From Acidimicrobiales bacterium (GTDB lineage: Bacteria; Actinomycetota; Acidimicrobiia; Acidimicrobiales; Aldehydirespiratoraceae): a DNA stretch of 13,261 nucleotides. A program made the position numbers and the translations under genes. Positions within the stretch are counted from its first letter, which is position 1; every line of letters begins with the position of its first letter. The stretch is taken from the NCBI GenBank assembly GCA_021604885.1, contig BQJV01000036.1:1-13261 (forward strand), given 5' to 3'. The notes beneath the pieces are model-generated. The model did no database searches, had not been told where the DNA came from, and worked only from the letters and a program-made list of their open reading frames with translations. Shown piece by piece: positions 1-6,393 of this stretch.

Positions 1-449
1 AACGATTCGGCGGACGACCCGTGGTGATGCTCGGTTGCACCGGGATCTCCGCAGGCCTGCTCTTCGTCGGCATCGGGGCCGTGACGGGCGAGGTCGGTTT
101 CGTGGTCGCCGGCGTGGCGACCGCCGGCGCCGGCAGCGGCATCGCGCGACCGCCGATCATCGCGGCGCTCACGGATGCGGTCGGCGACCGTGACCTCGGC
201 GTCGGCACCGGCATGCTCAACATGGCCGGTCAGATCGGGGCCGCAGCCGGGATCAGCCTGCTGTCCGCACTGGTCACCGAGACCAGCACACCCGAACGTT
301 TCCGGCTCGTGTTCGTGATCGGCGCAGCCGTGTCGACGCTCGCCATCGGGGTCGCCGGCGCGATCCGATTCTCCGAGACGCTGCCCGCGACCCGCTCGAC
401 ACCGTCGCCGACCGCGCCGTACTCGGCAACGGTGGACGTGCGGAAGTAG
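1..449 (+). CDS. MFS transporter, C-terminal part (5' end outside window)
   Basis: This is the last 148 codons of an integral membrane transporter; the frame is open to the window edge (first full codon at base 3), so the start is missing. The visible part opens with an RFGGRP loop, the conserved cytoplasmic MFS signature that lies between helices 2/3 or 8/9. About four hydrophobic Gly/Ala-rich segments follow. The stretch GDRDLGVGTGMLNMAGQIG resembles the helix 11 region of 14-helix drug-exporter type (DHA2) MFS proteins. A short polar tail rich in Ser, Thr and Pro ends at TAG. Proton-driven efflux of small molecules is the family expectation; the substrate cannot be told from this fragment. 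It converges on the dehydrogenase gene with only six bases between the stop codons. Family call good, substrate unknown. Confidence 0.8.
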   Translation, partial: RFGGRPVVMLGCTGISAGLLFVGIGAVTGEVGFVVAGVATAGAGSGIARPPIIAALTDAVGDRDLGVGTGMLNMAGQIGAAAGISLLSALVTETSTPERFRLVFVIGAAVSTLAIGVAGAIRFSETLPATRSTPSPTAPYSATVDVRK

Positions 450-455
450 CGGCGG

Positions 456-1313
456 TCAGTAGGTGTAGAAGCCCTGGCCGGTCTTGCGGCCGAGCTGGCC
501 CGCCGTGACCATCCGGCGGAGCAGCGGCGGGGGCGCGAGGAAACGCTCTGCGAACTCCTCGTGGAGCGACTCCGCGGCAAGCAACAGCACGTCCAAACCG
601 ACGAGATCCGACAGCGTGAGCGGACCCATCGGATAACCCGCGCCGAGCTGCATCGCCTCGTCGATGTCCTCCGCCGACGCGTGGCCGGCCTCGAACATGG
701 CGATCGCCTGGCAGAGATACGGGATCAGCAGGGCGTTGACGATGAAGCCCGAGCGGTCCTTGCAGACCACGACCCGCTTGCCCAGCCGATCCGTGGCGAA
801 CGCCGACACCGCGGCGAGGATCGCCGGGTCGGTCCGTTGCGTCTCGATCACCTCGACGAGCTTCATCACCGGCGCGGGATTGAAGAAGTGCAGCCCACAG
901 ACCTGCTCCGGACGGCCGGTGGCCATCGCGATGTCGATGATCGGGATGGACGAGGTGTTCGTGGCGAGGATGGCGTCGTCGCGGGCGATGCCGTCGAGCT
1001 CGGTGAAGATCGAGAGCTTGAGATCCCGGATCTCGGGGGCCGCCTCCACGATCAGGTCGCAGGAACCGAGGTCGGCGAGCTCCGTCGTCCAGGTGATGGC
1101 ACCGGCGGCGCGGTCCCGGGCGTCCGCGTCGAGCTTCCCGCGCTCCACGGCCTTGTCGAGCGACCCCTGGACGCGGGACTGGCCCGCCTCCACAGCCGCA
1201 GCATCGATGTCACGGGCAACGACCGACACGCCCGACTTCGCGAGCACTTCGATGATGCCGGAGCCCATCGCGCCGGCGCCCACGACGCCGACCGTGTCGA
1301 TCGAACCCGTCAC
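456..1313 (-). CDS. hbd: 3-hydroxybutyryl-CoA / 3-hydroxyacyl-CoA dehydrogenase
   Basis: This 285-aa cytoplasmic enzyme is predicted to interconvert L-3-hydroxyacyl-CoA and 3-ketoacyl-CoA with NAD(P), as in beta-oxidation or butyrate/acetoacetyl-CoA metabolism. The N-terminal Rossmann fold shows GAGAMGSG (residues 12-19) and an acidic ARDID strand end near 33-37. The catalytic set is visible with family spacing: Ser121 in NTSS, His142 in LHFFNPAPVMKLVEV, Glu154 and Asn193. The C-terminal helical domain carries GAGYPMGP and ends RKTGQGFYTY, as single-domain family members do. The start is GTG at 1313, one base after the TGA of the upstream cyclophilin gene (TGACGTG). The SD-like GAGGAAG lies inside the cyclophilin 3' end, so translational coupling is likely. 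Chain-length preference is not readable from sequence; mycobacterial relatives are named fadB2. Confidence 0.93.
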   Translation of the reverse strand: MTGSIDTVGVVGAGAMGSGIIEVLAKSGVSVVARDIDAAAVEAGQSRVQGSLDKAVERGKLDADARDRAAGAITWTTELADLGSCDLIVEAAPEIRDLKLSIFTELDGIARDDAILATNTSSIPIIDIAMATGRPEQVCGLHFFNPAPVMKLVEVIETQRTDPAILAAVSAFATDRLGKRVVVCKDRSGFIVNALLIPYLCQAIAMFEAGHASAEDIDEAMQLGAGYPMGPLTLSDLVGLDVLLLAAESLHEEFAERFLAPPPLLRRMVTAGQLGRKTGQGFYTY

Positions 1314-1314
1314 G

Positions 1315-1872
1315 TCAGTCCGCTTCCTCGATGGTGACGGAGTTGATCACGACATCGGTGGCCGGGCGATCGCTGCGGTCGGTCTCGACCCGCTGCATCT
1401 CGTCCACGACCTCGAGGCCCTTCACGACCTTGCCGAAGAGGGAGTACTGCGGAGGAAGGCCGACGCCGCTCGCACCGGACACGATGAAGAACTGGCTGCC
1501 GTTCGTGTTGGGTCCGGCGTTCGCCATGGCGAGCGAGCCGACCTCGTAGCGGCCCGGGGCCGGGAGCTCGTCGTCGAAGCGGTAGCCGGGACCACCACGG
1601 CCCGTGCCGGTCGGATCGCCGCCCTGGCACATGAAGCCGTTGATGATGCGATGGAAGATGATGCCGTCGTAGTACTTGTAGCGAGCGAGCGTGACGAAGT
1701 TGTTGACGGTCTTCGGCGCGGCTGCGGCGTCGAGAGCGATGACCATCTCGCCGAGCGTGGTGCTCATCGTGGCGGTGTAGCGCTTCGCCGGATCGATGCA
1801 CATCTCCGGCGCGGAATCGAACTCACGCTGCTGCGGGCTCGAGCCGTCGGCGTTGGGGCACGGGGTAGCCAT
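1315..1872 (-). CDS. Cyclophilin-type peptidyl-prolyl cis-trans isomerase
   Basis: This 185-aa protein should catalyse cis-trans isomerisation of Xaa-Pro bonds during protein folding. The cyclophilin core starts near residue 33. It carries YDGIIFHRIINGFMCQGGDP (68-87, with catalytic-type Arg75, Phe80 and Gln83), the NGSQFFI strand (124-130) and YSLFGKV (143-149). Tyr143 stands where human cyclophilin A has the loop His126. An approximately 30-residue N-terminal extension has Cys5 and Cys25 but no hydrophobic signal peptide, so the protein is probably cytoplasmic. The frame is open upstream to 2187, but the ATG at 1872 is preferred: GAGAGGA lies about 6 bases before it and the conserved region begins after it. 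It is the first gene of a tight pair with the acyl-CoA dehydrogenase. On the minus strand a TAGCCT at 1925-1920 could be its -10 box, but I see no matching -35. Confidence 0.9.
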   Translation of the reverse strand: MATPCPNADGSSPQQREFDSAPEMCIDPAKRYTATMSTTLGEMVIALDAAAAPKTVNNFVTLARYKYYDGIIFHRIINGFMCQGGDPTGTGRGGPGYRFDDELPAPGRYEVGSLAMANAGPNTNGSQFFIVSGASGVGLPPQYSLFGKVVKGLEVVDEMQRVETDRSDRPATDVVINSVTIEEAD

Positions 1873-1973
1873 GGAACATCCTCTCGAAAGCTCACCGACA
1901 CTCGCGACGAGCCCCGTCGAGGCTACGGCCCCGGCGGGACGGAGCATCACCCAGCCGCACCACACGGCGTGCA

Positions 1974-1979
1974 TAGGGT
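1974..1979 (+). promoter_or_regulatory. Candidate -10 box (TAGGGT) for the four-cysteine protein
   Basis: TAGGGT fits the actinobacterial TAnnnT pattern and ends 7 bases before the GTG at 1987. This would put the transcription start on or next to the start codon, giving a leaderless mRNA. No TTGACA-like -35 is seen. No well-spaced Shine-Dalgarno precedes this GTG; AGGAG at 1991-1995 directly abuts the alternative ATG at 1996 and is too close to serve it. Confidence 0.4.
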
Positions 1980-1986
1980 GATCCCC

Positions 1987-2160
1987 GTGCAGGAGATGAC
2001 CGCACCGAACAGCGCAGGCGTCGTCGCCGACCATCCGCTGTGCTGCGGACGCTGCGATGTCGCCTGGCGGGGCGTGGAGGGTGACCTCTGCTGGGTCTGC
2101 GGCGACCCGGGTGTCCCCCGCGGCGAAGTGCGTATCGTCGAGGACGAACCCGCCGCCTGA
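1987..2160 (+). CDS. Small four-cysteine (zinc-ribbon-like) protein, 57 aa
   Basis: A short reading frame from GTG 1987 (or ATG 1996) to TGA 2160 gives about 57 (or 54) residues. Its centre has two Cys-x2-Cys knuckles, CGRC and CWVC, separated by 11 residues that hold a Trp and acidic residues; the first knuckle has an extra Cys just before it (CCGRC). This is the layout of a rubredoxin-like or zinc-ribbon metal site. The tail is acidic (VRIVEDEPAA). The TAGGGT just upstream supports a real leaderless gene. It is divergent from the cyclophilin and converges on the CAP gene. I do not recognise a named family; metal binding is inferred from the cysteine spacing alone, and RNA, protein or metal-homeostasis roles are all possible. 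Confidence 0.6.
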   Translation: MQEMTAPNSAGVVADHPLCCGRCDVAWRGVEGDLCWVCGDPGVPRGEVRIVEDEPAA

Positions 2161-2169
2161 GTGGCCGGG

Positions 2170-2185
2170 GCCGGCCGAGGCCGGC
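2170..2185. terminator. Weak hairpin between convergent genes
   Basis: GCCGG at 2170-2174 pairs with CCGGC at 2181-2185 around a 6-base loop, in the 39-bp gap between the convergent four-cysteine and CAP genes. There is no T-run, and GC-rich DNA easily forms such stems, so this is only a candidate. Confidence 0.22.
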
Positions 2186-2199
2186 ACTGTCAGGCGCCG

Positions 2200-2763
2200 T
2201 CAGCCCGCGAAGAGGTGTGCCGTCCAGATCACGTCGTCGACGACCACGATGCCGATCCCGACCGCCCGGTAGCGGGGGTTCACGATGTTGGCCTCGTGCG
2301 TGGGGCTGGCGACGAACGCGTCCATCAACACGCCCACACTCGGCCCGTAGCCCACGTTCTCACCGGCCGCTGTCCAGTCGTCGCCCTCGATCACCTCGTA
2401 GATGAGCGACGAGTGGTGCAGCCGTTCGTCGGCGGCGAGTCGGACCGCCCAGGTCTGCGCGAGGGCGTCGAGGTCTGGGTCGGCCGCGAGCCGGCCGAGA
2501 CCGACCGCGTCGCGGACGTCGTTGAGCGCACCGAGGGACTGATCGACGAGCGTCGGCGCGATGGTCGTGGTCGACACGCGCGCCTGCTCGCCCCGCACCG
2601 CCGCCGCTCGCGTGCTCGGCACGACGGTCGTGGACGACGACACGGTCGGGCTGGGCGCACGTGACTCGACCGGCGGCGCCGCGGCGGCGCCCGGGAACAC
2701 GAGCCAACTCGCAACGGTCAGGGTCGCGGCGATTGTGACTCCCGCCGTCGTGCCGTAGCGCAT
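2200..2763 (-). CDS. Secreted CAP (SCP/PR-1) domain protein
   Basis: This 187-aa exported protein has a signal peptide (residues 1-29, short basic start, hydrophobic core, PGAAAA near the cleavage site). A Ser/Thr/Pro/Ala-rich linker spans about 30-72, and a CAP domain runs to the C-terminus. CAP marks are LGALNDVRDAVGL (78-90), HHSSL with His117, GENVGYG with Glu135, and SPTHEANIVNPRYRAVGIG with His156, the usual His/Glu cleft residues. The function of bacterial CAP proteins is mostly unproven; roles at the envelope or in binding sterols or lipids are known only for some relatives. The start is ATG 2763, with a GGGGGA run 2 bases upstream as a poor SD. It is transcribed away from the MBL hydrolase, sharing a 91-bp divergent region. 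Family call is secure, function is not. Confidence 0.88.
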   Translation of the reverse strand: MRYGTTAGVTIAATLTVASWLVFPGAAAAPPVESRAPSPTVSSSTTVVPSTRAAAVRGEQARVSTTTIAPTLVDQSLGALNDVRDAVGLGRLAADPDLDALAQTWAVRLAADERLHHSSLIYEVIEGDDWTAAGENVGYGPSVGVLMDAFVASPTHEANIVNPRYRAVGIGIVVVDDVIWTAHLFAG

Positions 2764-2842
2764 CCGTCCCCCAGCGTCGCCGACTCCCGACCAGGGGCGA
2801 GTATGTCAGCGCAGACGGATGCGATCGGCGACCCTCGCGGCC

Positions 2843-2848
2843 TATGTT
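2843..2848 (+). promoter_or_regulatory. Candidate -10 box (TATGTT) for the MBL-fold gene
   Basis: TATGTT matches TAnnnT and ends 6 bases before GTG 2855. No Shine-Dalgarno sequence lies in that gap, so a leaderless transcript starting at or beside the GTG is the simplest reading. The position expected for a -35 box does not resemble TTGACA. Confidence 0.45.
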
Positions 2849-2854
2849 TGAGCG

Positions 2855-3463
2855 GTGACGCTTCACTGGGAAGACAGCCGGGTCGAGGTCCATCGAGTGG
2901 TCGTCGGGCCGGTGGACAACAACGTCTTCGTGATCCGATGCCGCGAGACCGGCGAAGGCGTACTGCTCGACGCCGCCAACGAACACGACCGCCTGCTCGA
3001 GCTGTGCCAGGCGCTCGATGTGCGCACGGTGCTCGAGACCCACGGCCACTGGGACCACATCCAGGCGGTGCCGGCCATCCGTGACGCCGGCTATCGCGTC
3101 GGCATCACCGCCGAGGACGCCGCGATGCTCCCGAGCTACGACTATCTCCTCGAGGACGAGTCCGTGATCGAGGTGGGACGGCTGCGGATCCACACCCATC
3201 ACACGCCGGGCCACACCCCCGGATCGATGTCGTTCAGCGTGGAGGGCACTCCCCTGCTCTTCACCGGCGACACCCTCTTCCCCGGGGGCCCGGGTGCAAC
3301 CGGCTACGAGGGCGGCGACTTCCCCACCATCCTGCGCAGCATCGAGGACCGCATGTTCCGCGTGTTCGATGCCGACACCGTCGTGCTTCCCGGCCATGGC
3401 GCGGATACCACGATCGGCACCGAGTCGCCGTCGCTCGACGAGTGGGCCGCACGCGGTTGGTGA
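2855..3463 (+). CDS. Metallo-beta-lactamase-fold hydrolase, glyoxalase II-like
   Basis: This 202-aa cytoplasmic protein has a complete set of MBL-fold metal ligands: THGHWDH (His63, His65, Asp67, His68), His120 in TPGHTPGS, Asp139 in FTGDTLF and His181 in LPGHGADTTIG. The TGDTLFPGG loop and the TTIGTE ending after the last ligand are typical of hydroxyacylglutathione hydrolase-like (glyoxalase II) proteins, at about their usual minimal length. Since actinobacteria generally lack glutathione, a mycothiol-derived or other thioester is a more likely substrate; this is inference. The start is GTG 2855, with no SD but a -10-like TATGTT directly upstream. It stands alone in front of the GAF-GGDEF gene, with a 51-bp gap. 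Fold and metal site are secure, substrate is unknown. Confidence 0.9.
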   Translation: MTLHWEDSRVEVHRVVVGPVDNNVFVIRCRETGEGVLLDAANEHDRLLELCQALDVRTVLETHGHWDHIQAVPAIRDAGYRVGITAEDAAMLPSYDYLLEDESVIEVGRLRIHTHHTPGHTPGSMSFSVEGTPLLFTGDTLFPGGPGATGYEGGDFPTILRSIEDRMFRVFDADTVVLPGHGADTTIGTESPSLDEWAARGW

Positions 3464-3514
3464 CCGGCGCGACGCATCCTCAAGACACGGATCCCAGAGC
3501 CGACGGGACCAAGG

Positions 3515-4450
3515 ATGATGTCGCCGCCCATCATCGAGAACGAAACTGCTCGTCTGGCCTCGGTCGAGTCACTGCGCGTTCTCGACACGCCCGCTGACAC
3601 CGCCTTCGACGAGTTGGTCGAACTGGCGGCGTGGACCTGTCATGTGCCGATCGCGGCGTTGTCGCTCATCGACACCGACCGTCAGTGGTTCAAGGCCCAG
3701 GTCGGCCTCCCGTTCGCGGAGACGGCGCGTGACGTCGCCTTCTGCGCCCACACGATCGCCGAGGAGCAGACGCTGATCATCCCGGATGCGAAGTTGGATC
3801 CTCGCTTCCGCGAGAGCCCGTTCGTCACCGGCGACGCCGAGATCCGCTTCTACGCGGGTGTCTCGATCATCGTCGACGACGATCTTCCTGTCGGCACGCT
3901 GTGTGTGCTCGACACGCGTCCACGCTCGATGTTCGCCGACGAGCGTCGTGCGCTCGAGATCATCGCCCGTCAGGCCGGTGACCGACTCCATGCCCTTCGC
4001 CTCGAGTGGGAGGCCATCGACGCGCTCACGGGCGCGGCGGCGCCGATCGCCGCCCGGCGCTGGCTCCACGACCAGCCGACGGATCGACCCCGAGCGGTCG
4101 TGCATGTCGACATCGACGGCCTGGCGACGATCAACGCGGACCATGGTGACGAGGCCGGGGACCACGCACTCGCGGATACTGCCTTGCGCCTGCGCCAGAC
4201 AGCCCCGGCCGGGTCCCTGGTGGCCCGCATCGGCGACGACGAGTTCGCCGTCCTCCTCGAAGGTGCCTCCGTCGACGACCTCGCCACGTCGATCCAGGCC
4301 CTGCGCGCCGCCCTGGACTCCGGCGACGAGCCCCACGTGGACGTCTCGATGGGCCTCGCGACCGCGGCCCCCGGCGACAGCGGCCAGGACCTCATCGCGG
4401 CCGCGGCCGTCGCCACGTCGCTGGAGAAGCGGCTTCGCGGGACCCGCTGA
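3515..4450 (+). CDS. GAF domain protein with degenerate GGDEF domain
   Basis: This 311-aa soluble protein looks like a signalling protein. An N-terminal GAF domain (about 22-162) shows the subtype marks LSLIDTDRQWFKAQVGL (49-65), FCAHTI (76-81) and IRFYAGVSI (110-118). A short link leads to a GGDEF-like domain (about 168-305). There, the usual DxLTGLxNRR start has become DALTGAAAPIAARR, DIDGLATIN keeps the first metal Asp (199), GHxxGD has become GDEAGD, and the signature is GDDEF (240-244) instead of GGDEF. No RxxD inhibitory site is seen. With these changes it may be a weak cyclase, a nucleotide-binding sensor or inactive. Start is ATG 3515 or ATG 3518; GGGA at 3505-3508 favours 3515 slightly. 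It converges on the membrane protein gene with an 8-bp gap. Confidence 0.85.
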   Translation: MMSPPIIENETARLASVESLRVLDTPADTAFDELVELAAWTCHVPIAALSLIDTDRQWFKAQVGLPFAETARDVAFCAHTIAEEQTLIIPDAKLDPRFRESPFVTGDAEIRFYAGVSIIVDDDLPVGTLCVLDTRPRSMFADERRALEIIARQAGDRLHALRLEWEAIDALTGAAAPIAARRWLHDQPTDRPRAVVHVDIDGLATINADHGDEAGDHALADTALRLRQTAPAGSLVARIGDDEFAVLLEGASVDDLATSIQALRAALDSGDEPHVDVSMGLATAAPGDSGQDLIAAAAVATSLEKRLRGTR

Positions 4451-4467
4451 GGGCCGGTTCAGCCCTC
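4449..4467. terminator. Small hairpin spanning two convergent stop codons
   Basis: GAGGGC (4449-4454) pairs with GCCCTC (4462-4467) around a 7-base loop that holds the minus-strand stop (4459-4461); the plus-strand TGA ends at 4450. Its location between two convergent genes suits a two-way terminator, but the stem is short and no T-run follows. Confidence 0.35.
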
Positions 4468-4956
4468 GACGCCGATGCCCACGTCGGTGTCCTTGCGCTC
4501 CTTCACCGTCACGCGGGCGTAGTCGCGCAGCTGGAGCTCACGGATGCCACTCCATCCCTCCGCGCGAAGGACGCCGTCGGCGGTGATGCCGACGCCGGTG
4601 TCGTAGGTCCGCGAGAACATCCAGGTGCCTCCGCCGATCAGGCCGGGCAGGATCACGAGCCAGAAGACGATCAGGTCGGCCGACGAAGGCGCGACCACCG
4701 CCGCGACCGCGCCGAGCAGGACGAGCACCGGCGTGACCCCCACCACGATCCGCGCCGCCGCTCTCACGCCGGAGCCATACCCTCGCGGCAGCTCGTAGAG
4801 CAGGGCGTCGCCGGCGCCGTCGCCGTCGCGTGCGGCCCGGATCGCCGCCCGCAACTCCTTGGCCTCGCGGGGAGGCCGACGTCGGCACCGCACCTGGTCC
4901 CGGGGCGCGTTCTTCGTGCCCACCGAACGCCAGCAGTTGATGTCCATACCCGCCAT
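4459..4956 (-). CDS. Two-helix membrane protein of unknown function
   Basis: This 165-aa protein has a basic, cysteine-containing N-terminus (Cys8, Cys24) and a helical stretch of alternating charges (REAKELRAAIRAARDGDG). Two predicted transmembrane helices lie at about 66-90 and 94-113, followed by a soluble C-terminal part of some 50 residues. The ending (GITADGVLRAEGWSGIREL, then QLRDYARVTVKERKD) resembles the strand pattern of small bacterial PH-like domains that follow paired helices; this is a fold guess. Starts at ATG 4956 and ATG 4947 are both possible. The latter has GGCGGG 2 bases upstream; neither has a good SD. It is divergent from the SSI-like lipoprotein, sharing 109 bp. I do not recognise a named family. 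Confidence 0.7.
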   Translation of the reverse strand: MAGMDINCWRSVGTKNAPRDQVRCRRRPPREAKELRAAIRAARDGDGAGDALLYELPRGYGSGVRAAARIVVGVTPVLVLLGAVAAVVAPSSADLIVFWLVILPGLIGGGTWMFSRTYDTGVGITADGVLRAEGWSGIRELQLRDYARVTVKERKDTDVGIGVEG

Positions 4957-5065
4957 CGTCGCAGCTTGATTCGAGCCTGCTGAGGACAGGGAGATCGGCC
5001 GGGAACCAGCGGGCGCCGCCCACCGTCAGAACGGCCGAGAACAACGATCCCCCAGAGGAGTACCC

Positions 5066-5653
5066 GTGAAGAAGACCCTGATCGCGTTGATGGTCCTGTT
5101 GGCCGTCCTGGCCGCCGCCTGCGGCGACGACACCGAGACATCGGTCGGATCCGACGATCCGACGGACGACGGCACCGTCGTCGACGGACCGACGAACGAC
5201 GACAGCAACGCTGACGACAGTAACGCCGACAGCAACGCCGACGACGACCCGATCGACGACCAACCGGCGGACGGCCCCGGCGACGACGTTCCCTTGGGCG
5301 CCGGCCCGTACCCGATCGCCGACCTGACCGTCACCTACCAGCTCGGCGAGGACGACGATCCGGTCACCTACCGGGTCGCCTGCCTCGGCGACACTGCAAC
5401 CGTCACGGGCGACGACGCACCGGCCTCGGCCGACCAGATCTGTCTCGCCCTCAACGACGAAGCCGTGCGCGACCGCGTGCTGCACGGGCAGCCGACCGAC
5501 GTGGCATGCACGGAGCAGTACGGCGGCCCGCAGGTCGCTTCCCTCGTCGGCACGCTCGATGGCGAGGACGTCGACACCACCGTCGACCGCGCCAACGGCT
5601 GCGGCATCGGCGACTGGACGTTGCTCGGCGATTTCCTGCCGTCCGTCGGCTGA
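5066..5653 (+). CDS. Lipoprotein with subtilisin-inhibitor-like (SSI) domain
   Basis: This 195-aa protein starts with a lipoprotein signal (MKKTLIALMVLLAVLAAAC, lipid Cys19). A very acidic, low-complexity linker (about 20-80) contains DSNAD repeats. The C-terminal domain (about 80-195) has exactly four cysteines, 106, 126, 148 and 179. Their spacing and surroundings (TYRVACLG, ADQICLALN, VACTEQYGGP, VDRANGCG) recall Streptomyces subtilisin inhibitor, which pairs the first two and the last two. SSI-family proteins block serine proteases with a loop just after the third Cys; here it reads CTEQY, placing Glu150 at the P1 position instead of Met, Lys or Arg. A membrane-held inhibitor, or a non-inhibitory relative, fits. 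GTG 5066 has AGAGGAG 5 bases upstream. A hairpin follows the gene. The SSI call rests on my reading of the pattern, not on a search. Confidence 0.75.
   Translation: MKKTLIALMVLLAVLAAACGDDTETSVGSDDPTDDGTVVDGPTNDDSNADDSNADSNADDDPIDDQPADGPGDDVPLGAGPYPIADLTVTYQLGEDDDPVTYRVACLGDTATVTGDDAPASADQICLALNDEAVRDRVLHGQPTDVACTEQYGGPQVASLVGTLDGEDVDTTVDRANGCGIGDWTLLGDFLPSVG
5198..5242 (+). repeat. In-frame DSNAD tandem repeat in the lipoprotein linker
   Basis: Three near-identical units encode DDSNA, DDSNA and DSNA followed by an Asp run (residues 45-61). The units differ mainly at third codon positions (GCT/GCC, AGC/AGT), so the DNA repeat has aged while the peptide is kept. It extends the acidic spacer between the lipid anchor and the folded domain. 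Confidence 0.6.
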
Positions 5654-5692
5654 CCCACCGGGCCGCGCCGTCGGCCGACAGCTGTCCGTGAT

Positions 5693-5728
5693 GGGCCGAG
5701 CGATTCAGTTCGATGGATCGTTCGGCCC
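5693..5728 (+). terminator. Hairpin downstream of the SSI-like lipoprotein gene
   Basis: GGGCCGAGCGA (5693-5703) pairs with TCGTTCGGCCC (5718-5728), an 11-bp stem with one G-U pair and a 14-base loop, starting 40 bases after the stop codon. A T-run is missing, which is common for actinobacterial terminators. The rest of the 5654-5814 gap holds a second small inverted repeat (CTCGGC 5744-5749 with GCCGAG 5756-5761) and the SD of the next gene. I see no clear promoter for that gene. Confidence 0.5.
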
Positions 5729-5814
5729 GTTCACGCGAAGACACTCGGCCCTAGCGCCGAGAGTACGTCTACCGGGGTCCAGTGGGGACCAGGGACATCA
5801 CCGAGGAGACGACG

Positions 5815-6276
5815 ATGAGCACCGCCGAACAGATCCAGGACGCACTGAGCACCGTGTTGGAGCCGGGTGAACGCGTCGAAGCGTTCCGCCCCGTCGTCGC
5901 CGGCAAGGTCGAGGATCGGGCCTACGAGACCACGCTGGCCCTCCTCGGTCCGTCGGTGTTCAACCGAGCCGCCGGCGGCTCGATGACCGGCGACGGTGCG
6001 ATGCCGACCCGCACCAACCTCGTCGTGATCACCGACCGCCGCGTGCTCTGGTGCCACAAGGCCCGCATCGGCAACGAGATCCTCGTCGGCGGCTTCGACT
6101 CGCTCGGCGCGGTGCACTCGGTCGAGGTCGTTCCCGCTCGCATCGCTCTCGCGAAGCTGCGCTTCACCATGGCCGACTGGTCGGTCGCCCAGTTCGACCT
6201 GCCGTCCGATCATCGTGCGGTCGACTTCGCCAACGACATCACGAAGCTGCTGCTTCGTGTGCCTGCCGCAGCCTGA
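5815..6276 (+). CDS. Small soluble protein with PH-like (YokE-type) pattern
   Basis: This 153-aa protein has no signal peptide or membrane helix. An N-terminal helix (AEQIQDALSTVLEPGERVEA) is followed by a beta-rich region. There, LVVITDRRVLWCHKARIG (69-86), the strands around HSVEVVPARIALAKLRFTM (101-119) and a final helix (HRAVDFANDITKLLLRVP) look like a bacterial pleckstrin-homology-like fold, where 'TDRRVL' type strands are common. Binding partner and role are unknown. The reading frame extends to 5782, but ATG 5815 is chosen because GAGGAG (5803-5808) sits 6 bases before it. A strong hairpin follows the gene, so it is probably a single-gene unit. The fold is a moderate-confidence guess; the gene itself is secure. 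Confidence 0.72.
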   Translation: MSTAEQIQDALSTVLEPGERVEAFRPVVAGKVEDRAYETTLALLGPSVFNRAAGGSMTGDGAMPTRTNLVVITDRRVLWCHKARIGNEILVGGFDSLGAVHSVEVVPARIALAKLRFTMADWSVAQFDLPSDHRAVDFANDITKLLLRVPAAA

Positions 6277-6307
6277 GGGACACCCCACACCACCACCCCA
6301 TCCCTCA

Positions 6308-6341
6308 CGAAGAGGCCCACCCTCCGGGGTGGGCCTCTTCG
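6308..6341 (+). terminator. Strong terminator hairpin after the PH-like gene
   Basis: A perfect 14-bp stem (6308-6321 with 6328-6341) closes a 6-base loop, CTCCGG. It starts 32 bases after the TGA at 6276 and lies just before the thiolase promoter region. The stem is the best in the window; only a short mixed sequence (GTTCTC) follows, not a clean T-run. Confidence 0.72.
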
Positions 6342-6393
6342 GTTCTCGGGGTCGAGCGGTACCATCGAGCGCATCCCGACAGCAGGAGTCCCC

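Noticed and set aside
664..2160. A 498-codon plus-strand open frame antisense to the dehydrogenase and cyclophilin genes
   Set aside because: It is a shadow frame caused by high GC content. The minus strand carries two complete enzymes with catalytic motifs; only its last 57 codons (from 1987) look real and are reported separately.
2360..3397. A 345-codon minus-strand frame spanning the CAP and MBL genes
   Set aside because: It overlaps two well-supported genes in other frames, has an Arg/Gly/His-rich composition without any domain pattern, and no SD.
5198..5242. Phase-variable tract in the SSI-like lipoprotein
   Set aside because: The units are multiples of three and differ at synonymous sites, so slippage would change linker length but not switch the gene off.
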